This document shows, piece after piece, positions 7,721-15,861 of a stretch of DNA of 64,000 bases. Numbering within the stretch: the first letter of the stretch is position 1; every line of letters starts with the position of its first letter. The position numbers were made by a program, and so were the translations under genes. The notes under the pieces are model-generated. The model searched no databases, was not told where the DNA came from, and saw nothing but the letters and a program-made list of their open reading frames with translations. The stretch lies in assembly GCA_963169045.1 (NCBI GenBank), contig CAUJDF010000058.1, positions 1 to 64,000 on the forward strand, given 5' to 3'. Source of the DNA: Myxococcota bacterium (GTDB lineage Bacteria; Myxococcota_A; Bradymonadia; UBA7976; UBA1532).

Positions 7721-9916
7721 TCACTGCAGTGCCGGGTTGCGCACGACGACGAAGCCCTGGTCGCCGGTGACCTGTTCGGCGTCGTCGCCCGCCGCCCAGA
7801 ACATCAGGTTCTCGGCCCCCCGGCCGCCGCACTCCTGATAGGACACGACGCCGTCGCCGTCGCGATCCGAGCTGTTGCTGCACTCGGCTGTGTCCTCGAG
7901 CGGGTCGAACGCGGTGCCCTCGGCCTCGGTGGTGTGGAACAGGCCGAGGAAGTGACCCCCTTCGTGGGCCATGGTCAGCGCCAGCTGCTTGGGATCACGC
8001 TCGAAGTTGACCATCGTCACCGCGACGCCCGAGTGGGTCGTCCCGTGCAGGCCCGGCGGTCCGGGGATACCGCCGGCGATGCCGAGGATGATGTAGCCGG
8101 CGCGCCCGCCGACGATCTCCTGGACCATGAAGAAGTTCAGCGCCCGGCCCTCGCTGCAACCGAAGGTCGCGGCATTGCCCGAGAGCTTGAACATGCGGCT
8201 CAGCTCGCTGCCCGGACCGTCGACGTCGTCGATGACGGCGTAGCGGTCGGCGTCGGCGCCGGGAATGTCGCAGTAGTGCACCTCGCCGAGCGTGATGCCC
8301 TGCTGCGCGTAGACATCGCGCATCGTCTCGACGGCGCTCTGGAACTTCGCGTTCGTCTGCGCGCTCGCCGCATCGAGGCCGCCGAGGTTGGCGAAGAAGA
8401 AGTTCACGTCGAGCGTGCCCGTCGAGGTCTCGCCCTGGGACGTCTTGATCAGGGCGGTCACATCCACGTTCGTCGCGGGGCCCTCTTTGATGAGCCGGAA
8501 CTTGTAGGTGCCAGGCACCGGCGCAGTGCGCGGGCTCGACGGCACGTACTGGGTGATCACGTCTTCGCTCGGGAAGAACCGCACGGAGCTCCCGAAGGGG
8601 TCCTGGAAGTCATAGAGCTTGCGGCCGCTCGGGTCCCGCATCTCGCCGATGATCATCAGGTTGTTGCCGGCGCCCGAGGCGAGGATGGCGAAGCTCTGCG
8701 CCCCCTCCGGCACCTGGAGGCTCAGCTCGCGGCTCAGCTGACCGGCCACCGACACGCCGTCGGCGACCTGCACCTCTTCGACCGAGGCCGCGCCGGCGCC
8801 GCCCGCCCCGCACCGGCCCGTGCGGGTGTTGCAGGTCAGCTCGCCGCCGCAGTCGGCGTCGTCCGCGCACCTGCCGACGCAGCCGCCGTTGAGACAGAAG
8901 TAACCGCCGCGGCAGTCCAGGTCCGCCTGGCATGCCGCGAGGCATTTGCCCCCGCCGCAGACGCCGTCGCCGCACTCGGTGTCGTCGCCGCAATCGCTCG
9001 TGCAGTAGCCATTGGGCCAGCCCGCGTCGGCGAAGCACGTCCCGCTCGCGCAGTCGCCGTCCCCCGAGCAGAAGGCGCCGACCGGGTTCGGCTCGCCGAC
9101 CCCCTCGACGCAGTCGCCGCTCGCCACGTCGCAGTGCGTGCCGTCGCCGCACTCGTCGTTGCTCTGGCACTTCGGCACGCACACGCGCACCGCGACGTCG
9201 TCGCCGTCTCGGTTCTTGCGCGACGCGATCTGCCGGCACTTGTACCCTTCGTTCGCGCGGCAGTCGCCGTCGCCGCCGCACTCGGCGAGGCAGACCGGGC
9301 TGCCATCGAGCGTGTGGCAGAAGCTGCCGGGCTCACACTGCGAGAACTGGTCGCCGCACCGCGCCGAGCAGTAGCCGCCGCGGAACGTGTCGTTCTTCAG
9401 GCACAGGCCGCCGTTGCACGGGCCGTTGCTCGAGCACGCTTCGCCGGTCGCCTTCTGGCCGCGCGCGACGCAGGTGCCCTCGCTGCAGCGGCGCCCGGTG
9501 GGGCACTCGTTGTCGGCCTGGCACTTCGGCAGGCACACGCCGACCTCGCGGCCGTCGGCGTTCGACACGTCGGGCCGCGCCTCGCAGCGGTACTCGCCGC
9601 GGCAGTCGCCGTTGCCGTTCTCGGTGAGGCAGCCGTCCATGCAGAACGAGGCGCGGTCGCCGAGCTGATGGCAGATGGACTGGTCGTCACACGCGAAGAG
9701 GCTGCTGCCGGCGCACTCGACCGAGCAGTAACCGCCGGGCTGCTTGAGGCAGACCGGCTGGTTGCCGTCCTCGGGCTGCACCGACGTGCAGTCGCCCTCG
9801 CTCGCACAGCTGGCGCCGACGGTGCCTGGCGCCGCCTGCCCCTCTTCGATGTTCTTGCAGCCGAAGAGCTGGGCCGCGCCGAGCAGCGGCAACAGCCACC
9901 GGATTTTCCGGTTCAT
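7721..9916 (-). CDS. Cys-rich lipoprotein with C-terminal metzincin-type metalloprotease domain, 731 aa
   Basis: A lipoprotein signal ends in the lipobox LFGC, so the protein is probably surface- or outer-membrane-anchored. Residues ~30-365 are a string of short Cys-rich modules (patterns such as C-x-x-D-x-D-C), seen in many secreted myxobacterial proteins. A beta-rich spacer follows. The C-terminal part has the long zinc motif HEGGHFLGLFH at about residues 651-661 (HExxHxxGxxH) and a later NLMF that can serve as the Met-turn, which defines a metzincin, most like the pappalysin group. It heads a minus-strand operon with the HEAT-like and cupredoxin-like genes. Substrate unknown. Confidence 0.85.
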   Translation of the reverse strand: MNRKIRWLLPLLGAAQLFGCKNIEEGQAAPGTVGASCASEGDCTSVQPEDGNQPVCLKQPGGYCSVECAGSSLFACDDQSICHQLGDRASFCMDGCLTENGNGDCRGEYRCEARPDVSNADGREVGVCLPKCQADNECPTGRRCSEGTCVARGQKATGEACSSNGPCNGGLCLKNDTFRGGYCSARCGDQFSQCEPGSFCHTLDGSPVCLAECGGDGDCRANEGYKCRQIASRKNRDGDDVAVRVCVPKCQSNDECGDGTHCDVASGDCVEGVGEPNPVGAFCSGDGDCASGTCFADAGWPNGYCTSDCGDDTECGDGVCGGGKCLAACQADLDCRGGYFCLNGGCVGRCADDADCGGELTCNTRTGRCGAGGAGAASVEEVQVADGVSVAGQLSRELSLQVPEGAQSFAILASGAGNNLMIIGEMRDPSGRKLYDFQDPFGSSVRFFPSEDVITQYVPSSPRTAPVPGTYKFRLIKEGPATNVDVTALIKTSQGETSTGTLDVNFFFANLGGLDAASAQTNAKFQSAVETMRDVYAQQGITLGEVHYCDIPGADADRYAVIDDVDGPGSELSRMFKLSGNAATFGCSEGRALNFFMVQEIVGGRAGYIILGIAGGIPGPPGLHGTTHSGVAVTMVNFERDPKQLALTMAHEGGHFLGLFHTTEAEGTAFDPLEDTAECSNSSDRDGDGVVSYQECGGRGAENLMFWAAGDDAEQVTGDQGFVVVRNPALQ

Positions 9917-9941
9917 GGGCCCCCCGTCGATGGACGCCGCG

Positions 9942-9971
9942 AATCTACCCGCAGGCGACCGACGTGGGCAA
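9942..9971 (-). promoter_or_regulatory. Predicted promoter of the metalloprotease operon
   Basis: On the minus strand, TTGCCC (9966-9971), an 18-base spacer and TAGATT (9942-9947). The expected start site is ~20 bases before the ATG at 9916. Confidence 0.5.
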
Positions 9972-9999
9972 CAGCCGAAGATTCAACGGGAGGGGGCGG

Positions 10000-10509
10000 C
10001 TACTCTTCCTGGACGATGGCGACGAGGTCGGAGTCCTCGTCGAGGGCCGCCTTGAGGTTGTCGATCAGCTCGTTGATGGCGTCGGCGAAGTCGTCGTCGA
10101 TCGAGAGGCCGAGCTCCTCGGCGATCTCCTCGGCGCGGTTGCGCAGGCCGAGCAGATCGCTCGTCTCGTACTCCTCTTCGTCGTCGGGATCGAGCTCGAG
10201 GGCCTCGGCGAGCTGCTCGAGCGCCTCGATGGCGTCGGTGATGTCGTCGCCGCTGAGATGGCCGATCTTGGGCTTGGTCACCGCGCCGTCGAGATCACCG
10301 AGCTCGGACCCGAGGAGATCGGCGAGACGCGTCGTCAGCAGGACATCGAGCGCGTCGAACAGCTCGTGCACGCCGTCGCCGAAGTCCATGGTGCCGAGGT
10401 GCTCGCCGGCGTCCTTCACGCGCCGGCGGACGCCCTCGACGCCCTCCTTGCCGCGCACCTTCGCCACCTGAGCGGGCGGCAGGCTGTAGAGGTCGATCGT
10501 GTGGGCCAT
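10000..10509 (-). CDS. Hypothetical acidic protein, 169 aa
   Basis: Start ATG 10509 behind a good predicted promoter. It is soluble and helical, with no signal peptide or membrane segment. The second half is strongly acidic (DPDDEEEYETSD, AALDEDSDL) with amphipathic helices. The N terminus reads MAHTIDLYSLPPAQVAKVRGKEG. It lies 93 bp downstream of the kinase gene but seems to have its own promoter. I do not recognise a family. A kinase substrate or partner is possible from position only. Confidence 0.65.
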   Translation of the reverse strand: MAHTIDLYSLPPAQVAKVRGKEGVEGVRRRVKDAGEHLGTMDFGDGVHELFDALDVLLTTRLADLLGSELGDLDGAVTKPKIGHLSGDDITDAIEALEQLAEALELDPDDEEEYETSDLLGLRNRAEEIAEELGLSIDDDFADAINELIDNLKAALDEDSDLVAIVQEE

Positions 10510-10541
10510 TTCCCGTCTCGCCTGTTCCTTGAGCGCCGCCG

Positions 10542-10570
10542 ACCATAATCATGGTTTTCGGAAGCGTCAA
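10542..10570 (-). promoter_or_regulatory. Predicted housekeeping promoter
   Basis: On the minus strand, TTGACG (10565-10570), 17 bases, TATGGT (10542-10547). It sits ~35 bases before the ATG of the acidic-protein gene and just after the kinase stop codon. Confidence 0.65.
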
Positions 10571-10602
10571 ATCCCCTCTTGACCAGAATCTGCGACGGTC
10601 CG

Positions 10603-12672
10603 TCAAGCGATCTGGAGGGGTGCGCCGATCGTGGCGAAGTCGAGCCGCTCCATGAGGAAGAGCACCTGGTAGACGTCGGCCTCGTCGACGCCGGGGATCG
10701 ACAGCAGACGCCCGAGCTGCTCGACGATCGGGCGGCCGTGGCTGACCGCGTTCCAGATGCGCAGCTGCTTCGTCGAGAGCTGTAGATCCTCGGGCGTGAT
10801 GTACTTGTGGTCGCAGCGGTAGAAGGGCACCGCATCGCGCCGGTCGAAGTGCGTCTTGATCTCGTCGAGCGCGAGGCGCCGGCACACGCCCTCGTTGATG
10901 AGCGCGTAGGCGCCGAGCTCGAGCGGCACGATCTGCGCCTGCGTGTGCTCGCCCCGGTAGAACGCGTAGCGTCCGCCCGTCCAGCCGAACACCTCGAGCA
11001 GCTTTGCCTTCACCTGCGAGCTCAGCGCGTTGAAGAGGTCGTGCGGCGTCAGCAGCTTCATGTGCACGAGCGCGTCGCCGAGCCGCCCGCCGAAGTCGCT
11101 CAGCGCCGACAGCGCCTCGTTGAGTCGCGCGCGCGAGATCAGCCGGCGGTCGACGAGGTACTCGCCGAGCAGCTCGGAGCGCAGGTTGCTCGTGACGTAC
11201 TCCGGCCGGCCCTTGCGCCAGAAGATCTCCTTGCGCTTGGTGCCGGTCTCGAGGTGCATGCGCCCCGTGGCGCGCGTCACGGCATAGCGGTACAGAAGTC
11301 GAGGAAAATCGCGGCGATCGAACTCACCGCTGAAGTCGGGCGGGCGGGTGCTCTCGCCGCCGACCCCGGCCACGCCCTCGAGCAGGCCGGGCACCTCGCC
11401 CGCCGCGAGCCACTCCGACTCGTCGACCGAGACCTCCTCGGCCACGCCGAGCCCGTCGCGGTTGATGATCTCGACGAGCGTGTTGTAGCCCATCGGGCCG
11501 TAAATGATGCCCTCGCGATCGCGGATGCGGAACCGGCTCGACTTCGTCCAGTGCACCTGCGCCGCGGACGGCAGCGGCGGCGGCGTCGGTGTCTGGGCGC
11601 TCGGCAGGTTCACCTGGGGCATGCTGCCAGTGCGCCGCGGCGGCGAGGGCCGCGAGGCCGGCGTCGCGTCGTAGCCGAGCGACGGCAGCATCTCGTTGAC
11701 GACCTCGTCGAGCTTCTTGAGGCTGCCGAGCTCCTCTTCGATCTCCTTGGAGAAGACCGACTTCATGAAGCGGCCCATGTCCTGGCCGCCGACGCGCATC
11801 TTCTCGTTGAAGAGGTGGTCGAGCAGGGTGTCGAGGAACTCGGTCGCGGTCTGGTAGCGAGCGTCGCGCTCGCGCGAGAGCGCCTTGCGCAGGATCGTGC
11901 GGAGCGACGCGGGCACGTCCTCGGGGAGCCGGTCGATGGCCTCGTCGACCTTGCAGTCGCGGACCATCATCAACGTCTCGAGCTCGGTCTTCCCGTGGAA
12001 GAGCCGGTTCATCGCCAGCATCTCGTAGAGCATGATGCCGACGCTGAAGAGGTCGGCCCGGGCGTCGATCTCCTGCCCGGTGACCTGCTCGGGGCTCATG
12101 TACCCGAGCTTGCCCTTCATCGTGCCCGTGCGGGTGTTGGCCTCGCGCCGGGCGGCCTTGGCGACGCCGAAGTCGCCGATCTTCACCTCGCCGTCGTAGC
12201 CGATCAACACGTTCGAGGGGCTGACGTCGCGGTGGATGATGTGCAGCGGGTTGCCCCGGCTGTCGACCGCGGTGTGGGCGCTCTCGAGGCCCTTGAGCGT
12301 CTCGGTGATGATGAAGATCGCGAGCTTGTGCGGGATGCGGATGCGCAGGTGCGTGCAGCGGATGAGCAGGTTCAGCAGGTCCTTGCCGAACACGTACTCC
12401 ATCGCGATGAAGTACTCGTTCTGCACGGCGCCGAGGTCGAAGATCTGCACGACGTTGGCGTGCTGCAGCGAGACCGCGATCTTCGCCTCGTCGATGAACA
12501 TGCGCACGAACTCGTCGTTGTCGGCGAGGTGCTGCAGGATCTTCTTGATGACGAGCTGCTTCTGGAAGCCGGCCGCCCCGAACTGGCGCGCGCGCCAGAT
12601 CTCGGCCATGCCGCCGAGACCGATGCGGTCGAGCAGCAGGTACTTGCCGAAAGATCGGGGCTTGATGCTCAA
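10603..12672 (-). CDS. Ser/Thr protein kinase with GYF-like and DUF4388 (PATAN) domains, 689 aa
   Basis: Eukaryotic-type kinase domain at residues ~8-290: Gly loop GLGGMAEIW, catalytic lysine K43, HRDVSPSN loop (Asp 149), DFG Asp 167, and MSPEQ as the APE equivalent. Residues ~320-380 are a Pro-rich linker. Then comes a GYF_2-like module (IYGPMGYNTLVEII...EWLAAGE) and a C-terminal DUF4388/PATAN domain (TGRMHLETGTKRKEIFWRKGRPEYVTS), a fold common in myxobacterial signalling proteins. No membrane segment is seen, so it is probably cytoplasmic. The chosen start is TTG 12672 just before the kinase core; the TTG at 12723 adds 17 implausible residues. It is divergent from the glycan cassette at 12810. 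Confidence 0.88.
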   Translation of the reverse strand: MSIKPRSFGKYLLLDRIGLGGMAEIWRARQFGAAGFQKQLVIKKILQHLADNDEFVRMFIDEAKIAVSLQHANVVQIFDLGAVQNEYFIAMEYVFGKDLLNLLIRCTHLRIRIPHKLAIFIITETLKGLESAHTAVDSRGNPLHIIHRDVSPSNVLIGYDGEVKIGDFGVAKAARREANTRTGTMKGKLGYMSPEQVTGQEIDARADLFSVGIMLYEMLAMNRLFHGKTELETLMMVRDCKVDEAIDRLPEDVPASLRTILRKALSRERDARYQTATEFLDTLLDHLFNEKMRVGGQDMGRFMKSVFSKEIEEELGSLKKLDEVVNEMLPSLGYDATPASRPSPPRRTGSMPQVNLPSAQTPTPPPLPSAAQVHWTKSSRFRIRDREGIIYGPMGYNTLVEIINRDGLGVAEEVSVDESEWLAAGEVPGLLEGVAGVGGESTRPPDFSGEFDRRDFPRLLYRYAVTRATGRMHLETGTKRKEIFWRKGRPEYVTSNLRSELLGEYLVDRRLISRARLNEALSALSDFGGRLGDALVHMKLLTPHDLFNALSSQVKAKLLEVFGWTGGRYAFYRGEHTQAQIVPLELGAYALINEGVCRRLALDEIKTHFDRRDAVPFYRCDHKYITPEDLQLSTKQLRIWNAVSHGRPIVEQLGRLLSIPGVDEADVYQVLFLMERLDFATIGAPLQIA

Positions 12673-12745
12673 CGGGCGTGCGGCTCCATCCCCGTAAATC
12701 TCACAAACGGGGGGTGGCGGCAAATTGCCCGGGGCCCCCCCCGGT

Positions 12746-12775
12746 TTGAAATCCCGGCGGGGTTGCCCCTAGACT
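12746..12775 (+). promoter_or_regulatory. Predicted promoter of the glycan cassette
   Basis: TTGAAA (12746-12751), 18-base spacer, TAGACT (12770-12775), 34 bases before the ATG at 12810, in the gap between divergent genes. Confidence 0.55.
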
Positions 12776-12809
12776 CGGGGCCCTTGCACGGTGCGAACGG
12801 GCCCCGCAG

Positions 12810-14162
12810 ATGCTCCCCGCCTCCATCGACACGCTGATCGTCGGCGCCGGCCTCGCCGGCCTCTCGACGGCGCTCCATCTCGACGGCCCGGCCGTCATCG
12901 TCGAGGCGGCCGACAAGGTCGGCGGCAAGGCGCACTCCGAGGTCATCGACGGTTTCACCTTCGACGTCACCGGCCACTGGCTGCATCTGCGGGACGAGGG
13001 CATCCGCAAGCAGGTCTTCGCGCTGCTCGGCGACGACGCCTTCCATCGCATCGAGCGCATCAGCCGCATCTGGTCGAACGGCGTCTACACGGAGTACCCG
13101 TTCCAGGCCAACACCTACGGCCTGCCGCCCGAGGTGGTGAAGGCCTGTGTCATGGGCGCCATCGAGGCCGACCGGCGCCGGCCCGCCGAGGTCCGCCCCG
13201 AGGACGAGCCGGTCAACTTCGCCGACTGGATCCGCTTCTACTTCGGCGAGGGCATCGCCCAGGCCTTCATGATCCCCTACAACGCCAAGCTGTGGGGGGT
13301 GCCGGCCACCGAGATCACGAGCCGCTGGTGCCAGCGCTTCGTGCCCAAGCCCAGGCTCGAGGACATCGTCGCCGGCGCCGTGGGCTGCAACGCGCGCGGC
13401 ATGGGCTACAACGCCTCGTTTCTGTACCCGAAGCAGGGCGGCATCCAGGTCCTCGCCGACGCGCTGGCGCGGGCCGTCGGCCACGACCGCATCTTCCTCG
13501 GCCGACGCCTCGTCGGCGTCGACCTCGCGGGCCGCGTGGCGCGCTTCGCCGACGGCGCGCAGATCCGCTTCCGCCGCCTCGTCAACACCATGCCGCTGCC
13601 CGACTTCGTCCGGCTGTGCGCGGACGCACCCGCGGACGTGCGCGAGGCCGCCGGCCGGCTGCGGGCGACGCAGGTCACCTATTACAACATGGGCATCCGC
13701 GGGCCGCTCGGGGTCCCCGACCACTGGATCTACGTGCCCGAGGCGGAGTGGCCGATGTACCGCGTCGGCTCCTTCAGCAACGCCGTCCCCGAGATGGCGC
13801 CGCCGGGCTGCTCGTCGCTGTACGTCGAGCTCTCCGACCGCGACACGCCGCCCGAGGCGCTGATCCCGAAGGTGACCGAGGGCCTCGTCGCGATGGGCCT
13901 CATCGACGACCCGGCGCGGGTGCTCTTCACCGAGATCCGGCGCATCCCGTGCGCCTATGTGATTTACGACTTCGCCTATCACGGCAGCCGCGGCGCGGTG
14001 CACACGTGGCTCGAGGGCCGCGACGCGCTGAGCATCGGCCGGTACGGCGACTGGAACTACTCCTCGATGGAGGACGCGCTCATCGACGGCCGCCGCGCCG
14101 CCGAACGCCTCGCGCAGGCCGGGCGCGTCCTGCCGGTGTCCGCTCTGGAGGTCGCGCGGTGA
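12810..14162 (+). CDS. FAD-dependent protein, UDP-galactopyranose mutase / amine-oxidase-like, 450 aa
   Basis: The N-terminal dinucleotide-binding fold has DTLIVGAGLAGLSTAL followed by the acidic VIVEAADKVGG, the signature of the amine oxidase/protoporphyrinogen oxidase/UDP-galactopyranose mutase superfamily. The stretch MIPYNAKLWGVPATEI resembles the substrate-domain segment of mutase-like members. It is cytoplasmic, with no signal peptide. Its stop overlaps the GTG of a GT2 glycosyltransferase (GTGA), itself coupled to a polysaccharide deacetylase. The context favours a nucleotide-sugar or lipid-linked-sugar modification step over pigment chemistry, but desaturase-type activity cannot be excluded. 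Confidence 0.78.
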   Translation: MLPASIDTLIVGAGLAGLSTALHLDGPAVIVEAADKVGGKAHSEVIDGFTFDVTGHWLHLRDEGIRKQVFALLGDDAFHRIERISRIWSNGVYTEYPFQANTYGLPPEVVKACVMGAIEADRRRPAEVRPEDEPVNFADWIRFYFGEGIAQAFMIPYNAKLWGVPATEITSRWCQRFVPKPRLEDIVAGAVGCNARGMGYNASFLYPKQGGIQVLADALARAVGHDRIFLGRRLVGVDLAGRVARFADGAQIRFRRLVNTMPLPDFVRLCADAPADVREAAGRLRATQVTYYNMGIRGPLGVPDHWIYVPEAEWPMYRVGSFSNAVPEMAPPGCSSLYVELSDRDTPPEALIPKVTEGLVAMGLIDDPARVLFTEIRRIPCAYVIYDFAYHGSRGAVHTWLEGRDALSIGRYGDWNYSSMEDALIDGRRAAERLAQAGRVLPVSALEVAR

Positions 14163-14944
14163 GCAAGGTCGTGTCCGACAACGTCATCGAGCTCGAGAAC
14201 CACCGCGGCGCCGACACCCGGCGGCCCGACGTCTCGATCGTAATCCCGGTCTACAACGAGCAGGCCATCCTCTCGGCCTCGCTCTCCGACCTGCGCGAGA
14301 AGCTCCAGGACGCCGACTTCACCTACGAGATCATCGTCGCCGAGAACGGCTCCACCGACGAGACGGTGCGCATCGCGCGCGAGTTCGCCGCCAGGCACCC
14401 GGAGATCAAGGTCTTTTCGGTCGGCGAGCCCAACTACGGGCGGGCGCTCAAGCAGGGCATCCTGCAGGCGCGGGGCGACTTCGTCATCTGCGACGAGATC
14501 GACCTGTGCGACACCGATTTCTATCGCGCGGCGATGCAGAAGATGCGCGACGACGGCTACGAGCTCGTCGTCGGCAGCAAGCGCCTCAGCGGGTCCCACG
14601 ACCGGCGGCCGCTGTACCGGCGCGCCGCGACGCAGGTGCTCAACGGCATGCTGCGCGTCGCCGTCGGCTTCCGCGGAACGGACACGCACGGCCTCAAGGC
14701 CTTCCGCCGCGACGCGCTGCTCGACGTCGTCGAGTCGTGCGTCGTCGACAAGGACATGTTCGCCAGCGAGTTCGTCGTGCGCACGCACCGCGCCGACCGT
14801 CGCTGGATCGAGATCCCCATCGACCTCGTCGAGAAGCGGCCGCCCTCGGTGCACCTGTTCCGGCGCGTGCCGAACGTGCTGAAGAACATGGTGCGGCTGA
14901 CCGGCATCATCCGCTTCGGCCGCGACCCCCTGCCCCGCAAGTGA
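14159..14944 (+). CDS. Family 2 glycosyltransferase (DPM1/polyprenyl-phosphate type), 261 aa
   Basis: GTG start at 14159, overlapping the previous stop (GTGA). The GT-A fold is shown by SIVIPVYNEQ, EIIVAENGSTDET, and a DxD-like CDEIDLCDTDFY. The layout resembles polyprenyl-phosphate sugar transferases (DPM1, ArnC). There is no C-terminal membrane segment: the protein ends in a basic NVLKNMVRLTGIIRFGRDPLPRK-type tail, so it would act as a peripheral membrane enzyme. It likely transfers a sugar from a nucleotide donor to a lipid carrier. The downstream coupled deacetylase makes an ArnC/ArnD- or FlmF2/NaxD-like relay plausible. Confidence 0.85.
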   Translation: MSKVVSDNVIELENHRGADTRRPDVSIVIPVYNEQAILSASLSDLREKLQDADFTYEIIVAENGSTDETVRIAREFAARHPEIKVFSVGEPNYGRALKQGILQARGDFVICDEIDLCDTDFYRAAMQKMRDDGYELVVGSKRLSGSHDRRPLYRRAATQVLNGMLRVAVGFRGTDTHGLKAFRRDALLDVVESCVVDKDMFASEFVVRTHRADRRWIEIPIDLVEKRPPSVHLFRRVPNVLKNMVRLTGIIRFGRDPLPRK

Positions 14945-15861
14945 ACCGCACCGCGAGCGTGGGTGTCGACGTCGACAGCCTGCGCCTCTACTACCGCATC
15001 CACGGCCTCGACGACCGCTCGGCCTCCAACGCCGCCTGGCGCGTGGGGGTCGCGCGCTTCGAGGAGCTCTTCGCCGAGCTCGGCATCAAGGCCACGTTTT
15101 TCTGCGTCGCCGAGGACCTCGACCTGCCCGGCAACACCGACCGCCTGCGGCGCCTCGTGGCGGCGGGGCACGAGATCGGCAACCACACCTGGCGACACCC
15201 GTACGAGCTGACGCGGCAGTCGCCCGAGATCCGGCGCATGGAGGTCGGGCAGGGGCGCTTCCGCCTCGAGGCCGCCGCCGAGGCGCCGGTCGTCGGCTTC
15301 CGCTCGCCGGGTTACAACACGGACGCCGCGCTGCAGAAGGACGTGCTCGAGACCGGGCACCGTTACGACAGCAGCGTCTTCCCGTGCCTGCCCTACTACG
15401 CGGCGAAGGCGGCCATCCTCGGCCTGATGCGCCTGCGGGGCCGCGAGAGCCGCAGCATGCTCGGCACGCCGAAGGTGCTCATGGCGCCGCGCGCGCCCTA
15501 CGTCTGCGACCGCGCCGATCCCCACGTCCGCGGCAAGGATGGCCTGGTGCAGTTCCCGATCGCCGTGTTCGCCGGCGTGCCGCTCATCGGCACGGCGTTC
15601 ACTGCGCTCGGCGAGCGCGCCTCGGCGTTCGTCTGCGACCTCGCCGCGCGCGCGTCGAACCACCTGACGATCGAGTTCCACGCCGCCGACCTGCTGTCGT
15701 TGCGCGACGACGGCCTCGACCCGGCGCTCGCCGTCCAGCCCGACCTGCGCGCGCCCCTCGACCGCAAGCGGCGTACCTTCCGCGCGGCGCTGAAGGCCGT
15801 TCAGCGGCACGCGCAGATCGTGCGCCTCGCCGACCTGCACGTGGTGCCCGCCGCTCAGTAG
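14941..15861 (+). CDS. Polysaccharide deacetylase family protein (NodB/ArnD-like), 306 aa
   Basis: GTG start at 14941 inside the previous stop codon (GTGA). NodB-fold motifs are visible: the first Asp motif as VGVDVDS (D10/D12), the metal-binding H82-T-W-R-H86 in GNHTWRHPYE, GFRSPGYN as the third motif, and a late HLTIEFHAADL. No signal peptide or membrane helix at the N terminus, so it is probably cytoplasmic or peripheral, as with ArnD-type enzymes acting on polyprenyl-linked sugars. It is the last gene of the cassette, and its stop overlaps the stop of the convergent gene by seven bases. Confidence 0.85.
   Translation: MNRTASVGVDVDSLRLYYRIHGLDDRSASNAAWRVGVARFEELFAELGIKATFFCVAEDLDLPGNTDRLRRLVAAGHEIGNHTWRHPYELTRQSPEIRRMEVGQGRFRLEAAAEAPVVGFRSPGYNTDAALQKDVLETGHRYDSSVFPCLPYYAAKAAILGLMRLRGRESRSMLGTPKVLMAPRAPYVCDRADPHVRGKDGLVQFPIAVFAGVPLIGTAFTALGERASAFVCDLAARASNHLTIEFHAADLLSLRDDGLDPALAVQPDLRAPLDRKRRTFRAALKAVQRHAQIVRLADLHVVPAAQ

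Noticed and set aside
12741-12785. tRNA-like T-arm (GGTTTGAAATCCCG)
   Set aside because: No acceptor stem, D-arm or anticodon arm can be paired around it; it fits better as a promoter region.
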